Assembly (NCBI GenBank): GCA_016875645.1
Contig: VGPE01000147.1
Location: 1 to 7,042, forward strand
Direction of reading: 5' to 3'
DNA: 7,042 bases
Source: Chloroflexota bacterium
Lineage (GTDB): Bacteria > Chloroflexota > Limnocylindria > Limnocylindrales > CSP1-4
Both the position numbers and the translations under genes were made by a program. The notes under the pieces were generated by a model that saw nothing but the letters and a program-made list of their open reading frames with translations, was not told the DNA's origin and made no database searches. This document shows positions 1-5,129 of this stretch, piece by piece. Numbering within the stretch: position 1 is the first letter of the stretch; every line of letters starts with the position of its first letter.

Positions 1-577
1 GAGCCGCCCGGGCGCTGGTATCGGTGACCGGGATGCGGTGGCACTCCCGCTCCACGCCGACCCTCCAGTGACCGGGAGGCGCTGACACTTGGCCCTCTGT
101 GTTGTACATGAGCACGTTGGGCCCGCGGCCGTGTGGCACGCCATACGGCACGCCGTCGATCGAGTTGTGGACCTTGTTCTTGAGGCCCTCGAAGACGTTC
201 TTGTAGTTCGGCAGCAGATCCACGTTGACCGGGGCCACCGTGCCTCCGGTCATGAGCCGGACGGTTGCGTTTCCAGACAGCGCTCCGCCGTCGTAATTCC
301 CGGACTGCATCAGGGAGACGCCGTTGGCCGAGTCGGTCTGGTTCGTGGCATTGACCTTGCAGCCGGTCTTCTTCTCGAACGGCGTCACCCAGTCGAACTC
401 GGGGAACGTGGCGCCCCGCTCGGCGTAACCGGCCCAGATCACGAGGTTGAGCTCGCCTTCGCCGGCGCCGATCGAGGTGGGCAGGCTCGGGTTCGGCGTG
501 CCGCCGGGCCCGCTGCTACAGGCAGCGACGGTGAGCGCCGCCAATGCGACGAATGCCAGGATCCTCTGCTTCGTCCA
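1..577 (-). CDS. Polyamine-type ABC transporter substrate-binding lipoprotein, potD-like; 3' end off the left edge, start codon not recognisable
   Basis: This is the extracytoplasmic receptor of a spermidine/putrescine-class importer. The frame is open for 192 codons from base 577 to the edge. It begins WTKQRILAFVALAALTVAAC, a lipoprotein signal with basic residues, a hydrophobic core and lipobox VAAC; the acylated Cys is codon 20 (518-520). A Ser/Pro/Gly linker follows, then the family opening NLVIWAGYAERG (about 44-55), the WVTPFEKKTGCKV segment (63-75), SLMQSGNYDG (88-97), and YGVPHGRGPNVLMYNTE (145-161). No ATG, GTG or TTG lies in frame where the start belongs: the first codon of the signal peptide is TGG. 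The only legal in-frame start nearby is TTG at codon 12, which would remove the basic residues. After codon 161 (bases 1-94) likeness to the family nearly disappears, although no stop appears. The gene is in tandem behind the ATPase, as is usual for Pot operons. It may be a pseudogene or carry sequence errors; the family assignment is firm. Confidence 0.75.
22..89. repeat. Two imperfect 24-bp direct repeats, 44-bp period
   Basis: Bases 22-45 and 66-89 match at 20 of 24 positions; the common core is GTGACCGGGA followed by GCG, TG and CACT. The centre-to-centre distance of 44 bp is not a multiple of three, so the two copies are read in different frames of the gene they lie in. That argues against an ancient protein repeat. 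Each copy begins GTG and ends CACT, so each is also weakly self-complementary at its ends. The repeats sit in the 94 bases where the binding-protein frame stops resembling its family. Their nature is unknown. Confidence 0.5.
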
Positions 578-1683
578 GGTTCCTCCTCCACAGATCGCCC
601 CCCGTCGGCGACGGGGAGGCAGTGCTGCCGCTGCCAGATGAGTCGGACGGGCCGGCCCTGCGTCGCGAGCGCCTCCATCGATGACGTTGCGAGGTTCTGC
701 TGGGTGACAACCAGCTCCCCGCCGGCGTCGAGTGCCACGTGGTAGCGCGTATCGGGGCCGAGGTAGACCACTTCCCGAATGTGACCTGGCGCCATGAACT
801 CGTCGCCGGTGGGCGTGGCGGCCGGGTCGGCAAGGCGGATCTTCTCCGGCCGGACAGTGAATGTGCCCCGGGCGCCGACGATCGCCGCCGCGACATCGCC
901 TCGCAGCAGGTTGGGTGTGCCGACGAAGCCCGCGACGAAGCGTGTGGCGGGACGCTCGTACACGTCCGCGGGCGACCCGACCTGCTCGATCCTTCCGTGA
1001 TCGAAGACGGCGATCCGGTCGCTCATCGTGAGCGCCTCCTCCTGGTCGTGGGTCACATAGATGAACGTGATCCCCACTTCGGCCTGGATCGCCTTGATCT
1101 CGATCTGCATCTCCTCGCGCAGCTTGAGGTCCAGCGCGCCCAAGGGCTCATCGAGCAGCAGGACGCGAGGCCGGTTGACGAGCGCCCTGGCGAGCGCAAC
1201 CCTCTGGCGTTGCCCGCCCGAGAGCTGTGCCGGACGTCGGCGCTCATAGCCTTCGAGACGAACCATTCGGAGCGCATCCTGGACCCGGCGCTCGCGCTCC
1301 GGGCGGCCCACCTTGCGGATCACGAGTCCGTAGCCGATGTTGTCGGCAACGTTGAGGTGGGGGAACAGCGCGTAGTCCTGGAAGACCGTGTTGACGTCGC
1401 GCTCGAACGGCGGGAGGTTCGTGACGTCTCGGCCCTTGAGCAGGATCCGGCCTGTCGTCGGCAGCTCGAATCCCGCGATCAGCCGCAGCGTCGTGGTCTT
1501 GCCGGAGCCCGATGGGCCAAGCATCGAGAAGAACTCGCCGTCCGCGATCTCGAGGTCGACCCGCTCGACGGCCGTCACCTCCCCGAAGCGTTTCGAGACG
1601 CCGACGAGGCTGACGGCGGGAAGATCCTCGCCGTGTCGGCCCTCGACGGACCGTCGGGAGCGCGCGCTCTCGCCCGGGACCAT
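439..1683 (-). CDS. potA: Spermidine/putrescine-type ABC transporter ATP-binding protein; reads through its expected stop
   Basis: This is the cytoplasmic ATPase that energises a polyamine-class importer. Numbered from ATG 1683, it has Walker A GPSGSGKT (56-63), the Q-loop Gln in VFQDYALFPH (about 102), signature LSGGQ (154-158), Walker B VLLLDE (174-179), D-loop GALD and switch His in VTHDQEEA (about 212). A C-terminal TOBE domain follows (about 255-365, with FTVRPEKIRL). I chose ATG 1683 because GGAG lies 9 nt upstream. GTG 1728 and ATG 1698 are in frame but have Shine-Dalgarno-like bases only touching or overlapping them. The family usually ends near 370 residues, and here the recognisable TOBE ends at about 369, at base 577, exactly where the next gene begins. 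No stop occurs there: the frame runs another 45 codons through the binding-protein gene with low-complexity Arg/Ser/Pro/Ala content. The tail is probably an artefact of a mutated or mis-sequenced ATGA overlap. Confidence 0.9.
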   Translation of the reverse strand: MVPGESARSRRSVEGRHGEDLPAVSLVGVSKRFGEVTAVERVDLEIADGEFFSMLGPSGSGKTTTLRLIAGFELPTTGRILLKGRDVTNLPPFERDVNTVFQDYALFPHLNVADNIGYGLVIRKVGRPERERRVQDALRMVRLEGYERRRPAQLSGGQRQRVALARALVNRPRVLLLDEPLGALDLKLREEMQIEIKAIQAEVGITFIYVTHDQEEALTMSDRIAVFDHGRIEQVGSPADVYERPATRFVAGFVGTPNLLRGDVAAAIVGARGTFTVRPEKIRLADPAATPTGDEFMAPGHIREVVYLGPDTRYHVALDAGGELVVTQQNLATSSMEALATQGRPVRLIWQRQHCLPVADGGRSVEEEPGRSRGSWHSSHWRRSPSLPVAAGPAARRTRACPPRSAPAKASSTS

Positions 1684-1728
1684 CGCCCGGGGCTCCATCT
1701 CCTCGACCGATTCGAGCGCCAATCCCAC

Positions 1729-2048
1729 CTCCGACCGAATGGCGGCCGCGGTGCGCAGGCCCCGCCGATGCCGGCGTTGTCGCCGACAGGCCCCGGGTCT
1801 GCCGGCCGAGCCCGGGTCGCTCCCACGCCGGCCTGAAGGGAACGGCGCAGGTTTGCGCGGACTCTGCCGAATGGCGCGGTCAGTGTCAACGGCCGACCGA
1901 CGAGACGGCTGCGCAGCGGCGCCCCCGCCCGGGTGCTGGCGCGGTCAGGGTCCCGGGCCAGGGCCAGATACGTCGCAGATAAGCGGCGGCTGCGACACTG
2001 TCGCTCAGGTCGGGCGCTGGCCCGATGTCGCATCGGGGGCACGGGAGG
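1729..2048. other. Divergent intergenic region without a convincing large gene
   Basis: This stretch separates the minus-strand ATPase from the plus-strand genes. Long open frames cross it on both strands, but they are Arg/Pro/Ser/Ala-rich with no domain I recognise, as expected of chance frames in high-GC DNA. It holds the putative ATPase promoter at 1861-1889. A short hairpin, CGGCG-TTGT-CGCCG at 1772-1785, would fall in the ATPase 5' leader, but it has neither a U-tract nor any riboswitch hallmark I know. Nothing else stands out. Confidence 0.5.
1861..1889 (-). promoter_or_regulatory. Putative sigma70-type promoter of the ATPase operon
   Basis: Reading the minus strand, a perfect TTGACA (1889-1884) is followed after exactly 17 bp by CAGAGT (1866-1861), which keeps the A at -10 position 2 and the T at position 6. 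Transcription would start near 1854, leaving a leader of about 170 nt before ATG 1683. The -35 and spacer are strong and the -10 is weak. I see no operator or riboswitch in the leader. Confidence 0.4.
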
Positions 2049-2054
2049 ATGCTC

Positions 2055-2198
2055 GTGCGTGCCCGTCGTGCCGTCCACTCCACGGCAGTGATTGCGCTGC
2101 TCGTGCTGGTCGCGCTGCTCGGCCTGCAAGCCGGGCCCGACAGCGAGGAATCGTCGGGCCGGTCCGACAATCTGCTCGTCGCCGGCCGCAAGTGGTGA
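2055..2198 (+). CDS. Small single-span membrane peptide, unrecognised
   Basis: This short ORF lies in the divergent gap. From GTG 2055 it encodes 47 residues; ATG 2049 is in frame and would give 49. GGGAGG (2043-2048) lies 6 nt before the GTG but directly abuts the ATG, so the GTG fits ribosome spacing better. The peptide has a basic N-terminus (RARR), about 17 uninterrupted hydrophobic residues (TAVIALLVLVALLGLQA), then an acidic/serine tail (GPDSEESSGRSD) and a basic end (GRKW). This suggests N-in/C-out insertion. Third codon positions are about 84% G/C, while second positions are rich in T under the hydrophobic run, as in real membrane genes. I recognise no family, and no Cys lipobox or clear AxA cleavage site is present. 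Its stop overlaps a possible GTG start of a further 32-codon frame (2195-2293). It could be a chance ORF. Confidence 0.42.
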   Translation: MRARRAVHSTAVIALLVLVALLGLQAGPDSEESSGRSDNLLVAGRKW

Positions 2199-2293
2199 TC
2201 GCAGTCGACGAGCGCATCGTCGTGGGGTGCCTGGTCGATCCGCGTCGTCGACCGTGGGCGATCGGCCGGGCCTTCGGAGGACCTCGTTGGTGA
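2195..2293 (+). CDS. Possible 32-residue ORF overlapping the small membrane ORF (GTGA), weak
   Basis: The last bases of the preceding small ORF form GTGA, so a GTG start overlaps its TGA. The frame encodes 32 residues starting VIAVDERIVVGCLVDPRRRP and ends 22 bases before the cupredoxin start. Third-position G/C is about 72%, lower than in the sure genes here. No domain is recognisable. The only argument for it is the overlap type, which is also used at 4191. It is most likely not a gene. Confidence 0.12.
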   Translation: MIAVDERIVVGCLVDPRRRPWAIGRAFGGPRW

Positions 2294-2301
2294 CCTGACC
2301 G

Positions 2302-2307
2302 TAGACT
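2302..2307 (+). promoter_or_regulatory. Putative -10 element (TAGACT) of the cupredoxin gene, possibly leaderless
   Basis: TAGACT fits the TAnnnT pattern and ends 8 nt before ATG 2316, the distance expected if transcription starts at or next to the start codon. There is no Shine-Dalgarno sequence before this ATG, consistent with a leaderless mRNA. The element continues as TAGACTCTTCGG and closely resembles TACGCTCTTCGG before the ferredoxin. I see no clear -35 hexamer at 16-18 bp. Confidence 0.35.
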
Positions 2308-2315
2308 CTTCGGCG

Positions 2316-2843
2316 ATGCCCCATCGCGTCCAGACCGTGTCGCTGCGCGCCCTGCCCGCCCTCGCCCTGGTGGCGCTCGGCGCGGCTCTCGCAACCTGCA
2401 GCGGTCAGCCGGCGGCCACGCCGCCCATCACTCCAGGCGTCCCCGGGGCCCCACGTGAGGTGATCATCGTGGCCCGCGACGATCGGTTCAATCCCTCGGT
2501 GGTGGACCTGGTCCCTGGCGAGACCATCCTGCTGAGGGTGGTGAACGCCGGTCTTGAGACCCACGAGGCGATCATCGGGGACGAGGCGGTCCAGGCCGCG
2601 TGGGAAGCCGCGGAGGCCGCGGTAGCCGGGGCGCCGCCGGGGCCCACGCCCGCGGTCTCGGTGCCGCCCGAACTGGCCGGCCTGCGTGTCGTGGTTCGCT
2701 CGGGCGAGCGCAAGGATGTCGCCTGGACGGTGCCGGACACGCCTGGGCTCATCGTTGGCTGCCATATCCCCGGCCATTACCTGCGGGGGATGCGCTCCCC
2801 GGTCCGGCTCATCGTTCCGGGGGCGCAACCGGCCTCGACCTGA
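2316..2843 (+). CDS. Cupredoxin-domain lipoprotein with intact type-1 (blue) copper site
   Basis: This is a small exported copper protein of 175 residues, probably an electron carrier on the outer face of the membrane. A basic start and hydrophobic stretch (9-27) lead to Cys28 in ALATC|SG, a lipobox with an unusual Thr at -1. A Pro/Gly/Ala linker follows (31-46). The cupredoxin fold spans about 48-169. The copper ligands are His83 (in ETHEAIIG) and Cys149, His154 and Met159 in GCHIPGHYLRGM, with spacing C-x4-H-x4-M as in auracyanin/sulfocyanin-type proteins. An Ala/Pro-rich insertion (about 91-119) separates the first ligand from the C-terminal ligand loop. An in-frame TGA close upstream limits the start; ATG 2316 has no ribosome-binding site but a -10-like element 8 nt ahead. 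The ferredoxin follows 82 bases later. A redox partnership between them is only a guess. Confidence 0.88.
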   Translation: MPHRVQTVSLRALPALALVALGAALATCSGQPAATPPITPGVPGAPREVIIVARDDRFNPSVVDLVPGETILLRVVNAGLETHEAIIGDEAVQAAWEAAEAAVAGAPPGPTPAVSVPPELAGLRVVVRSGERKDVAWTVPDTPGLIVGCHIPGHYLRGMRSPVRLIVPGAQPAST

Positions 2844-2852
2844 ACCCGGTGG

Positions 2853-2858
2853 TACGCT
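2853..2858 (+). promoter_or_regulatory. Putative -10 element (TACGCT) before the ferredoxin
   Basis: TACGCT fits TAnnnT and continues as TACGCTCTTCGG, matching the element before the cupredoxin at 10 of 12 positions. Transcription would begin near 2865, giving a leader of about 60 nt with a Shine-Dalgarno AGGAGA (2911-2916), 9 nt before ATG 2926. No good -35 is visible. A small inverted repeat, CTTCG-GGTC-CGAAG (2859-2872), overlaps the predicted start site. Confidence 0.3.
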
Positions 2859-2925
2859 CTTCGGGTCCGAAGCGGGATCCGATCCATCCAGCTGCCTCCG
2901 TCCCGGGACCAGGAGAATCCGACGA

Positions 2926-3216
2926 ATGGCCTACGTCATCGCCGAGCCGTGCATCGATGTGCTCGATGTCTCGTGCGTCTCGGTGTGCCCGGTCGATTGC
3001 ATCCACTACGAAGAGGGCGTCGACCGCAAGCTCTTCATCGATCCGAACGAATGCATCGACTGCGGTGCATGCGAACCGGAATGCCCGGTGAACGCCATCT
3101 TCCCGGAGGAGTCGCTGCCGCCCGAGTGGGCGCAGTACACCCAGATCGACGCCACGTGGTTCACGGATCGGGCGGCAGCGCGCGCCGCCGTCGACGCGGC
3201 CAAGCCCCCGGCCTGA
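2926..3216 (+). CDS. Seven-iron ferredoxin ([3Fe-4S][4Fe-4S])
   Basis: This is a 96-residue cytoplasmic electron carrier. The cysteine layout matches the Azotobacter FdI class. Cys9, Cys17 and Cys53 are expected to bind the [3Fe-4S] cluster; Cys21 with Cys43, Cys46 and Cys49 (CIDCGACEPECP) the [4Fe-4S] cluster; Cys25 is the free cysteine found in the class. The position of the extra Cys in FdI (residue 11 there) is Val12 here, so cluster 1 lacks a conventional fourth ligand and should be a 3Fe cluster. The tail after about residue 60 (SLPPEWAQYTQIDATWF) is the usual short C-terminal extension of the bacterial 7Fe group. The start is well supported by AGGAGA 9 nt upstream. The BtuF-like gene begins 51 nt downstream. 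The redox partner cannot be read from this window. Confidence 0.95.
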   Translation: MAYVIAEPCIDVLDVSCVSVCPVDCIHYEEGVDRKLFIDPNECIDCGACEPECPVNAIFPEESLPPEWAQYTQIDATWFTDRAAARAAVDAAKPPA

Positions 3217-3267
3217 CCGCCGCGCATCGCGGAGCGGTCGCGTCCGGCGCGACACGCGCGCGCTGAA

Positions 3268-4194
3268 GTGCGCATCGTGTCGCTGGTCCCGGCCGCCACG
3301 GAGATCGTCTGTGCGCTCGGACTGGGCGATGAGCTCGTGGGCATCAGCCATGCCTGCGACTTCCCGCCGGAGACCGCCGGGAAACCGGTCGTTTCCCACA
3401 GCACGAGGTCGCTCGCCGGGCTGACCAGCCGCCAGGTGCACCGCATCCTCGGCGCGGCCGCTCGCAATGCCGCACCGCTCGCGGAGCTGGACCTCGCTGC
3501 GCTCGCCGCCGCCGAGCCGGACCTGATCCTCACCCAGGGTCTGCCGGATGTCACGCTGGTCGGCCTCAGGCAGGTTGACGAGGCCGCGCGGCAGCTGGAC
3601 CCCGAGATCACGGTCCTGGCCCTGGAGGCGATCAGTGTCGAGGGTGTCTTTCACTCGATCTCGACGGTCGGGGCGATGGCGGAGGCCGAGGACGCGGCCA
3701 TCGACCTGATCGAGGAACTCCGTGACCGGTTGGGGCGGGTGGAGCGTCGTGTCCAGGAGCGCCGGGAGGGCGGTCATCGTCCGCCGCGCGTTGTTGGCCT
3801 CGACTGGTTCGATCCGCCCGCTGGGGCCGGCTACTGGATCCCGGAGCAGGTCCGGCGCGCCGGTGGCTGGGAACTCCTGGGGTGGGAGGGCGAGCGTTCC
3901 GTCGAGACTTCATGGGAAGCCGTGCGAGACGTGGACCCGGAGATGCTGGTGCTCATGGCGTCCGGCTTCCACGTTCGAGAGGCGGTCGAGGAGTGGGCGC
4001 GCGCGCCGCGGCCGGCGTTCTGGCGCCAGCTGGATGCCGTCGCTCGCGGGCAGGTCTTCGTCGTCGACGGTGCAGCCTATTTCGGCCGGCCCGGGCCGCG
4101 GATCATCGACGGGATCGAGATGCTGGCCGAGATCTTCGACCCGGACGCCTTCGAGGAACAGGCGCCGCTCGGCAGCTGGACGCCCGTCACGTGA
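3268..4194 (+). CDS. BtuF-like cobalamin-binding protein (periplasmic-binding fold) without signal peptide
   Basis: This 308-residue protein has the two-lobe fold of the BtuF/FhuD family (Peripla_BP_2). Its N-terminus MRIVSLVPAATEIVCALGLG already corresponds to the first strand and helix of the mature fold, so no signal peptide or lipobox exists and the protein should be cytoplasmic. Other family marks are VGISHACDFP (24-33), PDLILTQ (84-90), the second-lobe start PPRVVGLDWFDP (172-183), and GQVFVVDGAAYFGRPGPRIIDGIE (about 261-284). As I recall, signal-less relatives usually carry a Cys pair just after PDLILTQ; here that stretch reads GLPDVTLVG with no Cys. The start is GTG with only a weak ribosome-binding site; the start of the fold fixes it. 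Its TGA overlaps the GTG start of the methyltransferase (GTGA), implying coupled translation. Ligand and role are uncertain: cobalamin binding is the family annotation, not something the sequence proves. Confidence 0.85.
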   Translation: MRIVSLVPAATEIVCALGLGDELVGISHACDFPPETAGKPVVSHSTRSLAGLTSRQVHRILGAAARNAAPLAELDLAALAAAEPDLILTQGLPDVTLVGLRQVDEAARQLDPEITVLALEAISVEGVFHSISTVGAMAEAEDAAIDLIEELRDRLGRVERRVQERREGGHRPPRVVGLDWFDPPAGAGYWIPEQVRRAGGWELLGWEGERSVETSWEAVRDVDPEMLVLMASGFHVREAVEEWARAPRPAFWRQLDAVARGQVFVVDGAAYFGRPGPRIIDGIEMLAEIFDPDAFEEQAPLGSWTPVT

Positions 4195-5129
4195 CGACGT
4201 CCCCCGCGGGCTTCGCCTGTCTGTGGTGCGGGCAGTCGCACACGCCGCGCCGGCCCGATGACCTTGAGGTCTACGCACGCCTCTGCCCGACGTGCCTCGG
4301 CAGGGCCGGTGAGAACGAGTTTCTGCGGTTCCGCCTCAAACAGGCGCTCGCCGAACGCGCCACGGGCGTCCAGGCGCCGGTGCCCGCCGGCCCGCGCGTC
4401 CCGGTCCCGACGCGGCGGCCCGCCGTCGAGGACGAGATGCGCGCGTACTACGCCGCCCGTGCCCCGGAATACGACGACTTCTACCTGCGGCGCGGCCGCT
4501 ACGAGCACGGCCCGGTCCACGACGTGGCCTGGCAGACCGAGCTCGACCAGGTGACGCGCTGGCTCGACGACCTGCCGCTGCGCGGCGAGATCCTCGAGCT
4601 TGCGGCCGGGACCGGCTGGTGGTCGCCGCTGCTGGCCCAGAAAGGGCACCTCACGATCACGGACGCCAGCCGCGAGCCGCTCGCAATCGCGGCCCAGCGA
4701 CTCGCAGCCCACCGGCTGCGCGCCGGCGTCGTGATCCGCGACGCGTGGGAGCCGCCGGACCGGGCCGTCGACGGGTTGTTCGCCGGCTTCTGGCTCAGCC
4801 ACGTGCCGCGCCCCCGGCTCGGCGAGTTCCTGGCCCTTGCGCATGCCTGGCTCGCGCCCGGCGGCCGGTTCGCCTTCATCGACTCGCTCGAAGACTCGCA
4901 CTCGGGGGCTGTTCCGGCGGCCCGCCGCAACGTGGCCCCGGGACTGCAGGAGCGGAGCCTCGCGGACGGCCGCAGGTTCCGCGTCGTGAAGGAGTACTAC
5001 CGGCCCGACGAACTGGATGCCGCCCTGCGCGAAGCGGGCTTCGGGAGTGTCGACGTTCGCGGGACTGCCCGGTTCTTCGTCCTCGGGTCGGCGGTCGCTG
5101 CCGCCCGCCCGCTATCCTCGCCCCCATGA
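4191..5129 (+). CDS. Zinc-ribbon/class I SAM-dependent methyltransferase fusion
   Basis: The protein has 312 residues. The N-terminal segment (about 8-40) carries CLWCGQSH and CPTCLGR, giving Cys10, Cys13, Cys32 and Cys35 as a likely zinc ribbon. A Pro/Arg-rich linker follows (about 58-78). The methyltransferase domain begins with the helix MRAYYAARAPEYDDFY (83-98). It has SAM motif I ILELAAGTGWWS (134-145), an acidic residue at the end of strand 2 (Asp158 in TITDAS), a motif like FAGFWLSHVP, then LAPGGRFAFIDS. It ends in a substrate-cap region with EYYRPDELDAALREAGF near the C-terminus. The GTG start overlaps the stop of the BtuF-like gene, and the TGA overlaps proC's ATG, so the three are translationally linked. 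The substrate is unknown; the zinc ribbon may bind RNA or protein, or be purely structural. Confidence 0.85.
   Translation: MTTSPAGFACLWCGQSHTPRRPDDLEVYARLCPTCLGRAGENEFLRFRLKQALAERATGVQAPVPAGPRVPVPTRRPAVEDEMRAYYAARAPEYDDFYLRRGRYEHGPVHDVAWQTELDQVTRWLDDLPLRGEILELAAGTGWWSPLLAQKGHLTITDASREPLAIAAQRLAAHRLRAGVVIRDAWEPPDRAVDGLFAGFWLSHVPRPRLGEFLALAHAWLAPGGRFAFIDSLEDSHSGAVPAARRNVAPGLQERSLADGRRFRVVKEYYRPDELDAALREAGFGSVDVRGTARFFVLGSAVAAARPLSSPP
5113..5118 (+). promoter_or_regulatory. Possible internal -10 element (TATCCT) ahead of proC
   Basis: TATCCT lies within the last codons of the methyltransferase gene and ends 7 nt before the proC ATG, in the position expected for a leaderless start. No Shine-Dalgarno precedes that ATG. 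There is no clear -35. Coupled re-initiation at the ATGA overlap explains proC translation equally well, so this is weak. Confidence 0.22.

Noticed and set aside
22..89. CRISPR array from the two 24-bp repeats
   Set aside because: There are only two copies, imperfect, with a 20-base gap, inside or beside a coding frame, and no cas genes; nothing beyond a short direct repeat is supported.
1772..1785. Hairpin CGGCG/CGCCG in the ATPase leader as a riboswitch or attenuator
   Set aside because: Short G/C stems are expected by chance at this base composition; there is no T-tract and no known aptamer features.
739..1836. Plus-strand open frame of 365 codons
   Set aside because: It is antisense to the ATPase, whose Walker, signature and TOBE motifs are all on the minus strand.
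1575..2828. Minus-strand open frame of 417 codons across the divergent region and the cupredoxin gene
   Set aside because: It is Arg/Pro/Gly/His-rich without any domain and lies antisense to a cupredoxin with an intact copper site; it is a high-GC shadow frame.
2859..2872. Hairpin CTTCG-GGTC-CGAAG as a terminator after the cupredoxin
   Set aside because: It has only five base pairs and no T-tract, and it overlaps the predicted transcription start of the ferredoxin.
3882..4190. N-terminal extension of the methyltransferase to an ATG at 3882
   Set aside because: The extra residues are Arg/Gly/Ala-rich and overlap conserved BtuF-like coding sequence; GTG 4191 with a GTGA overlap and the zinc ribbon right after it is far better.
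4077..4901. Minus-strand open frame of 274 codons opposite the methyltransferase
   Set aside because: No domain is recognisable and it is antisense to clear SAM motif I and zinc-ribbon codons; a shadow frame.
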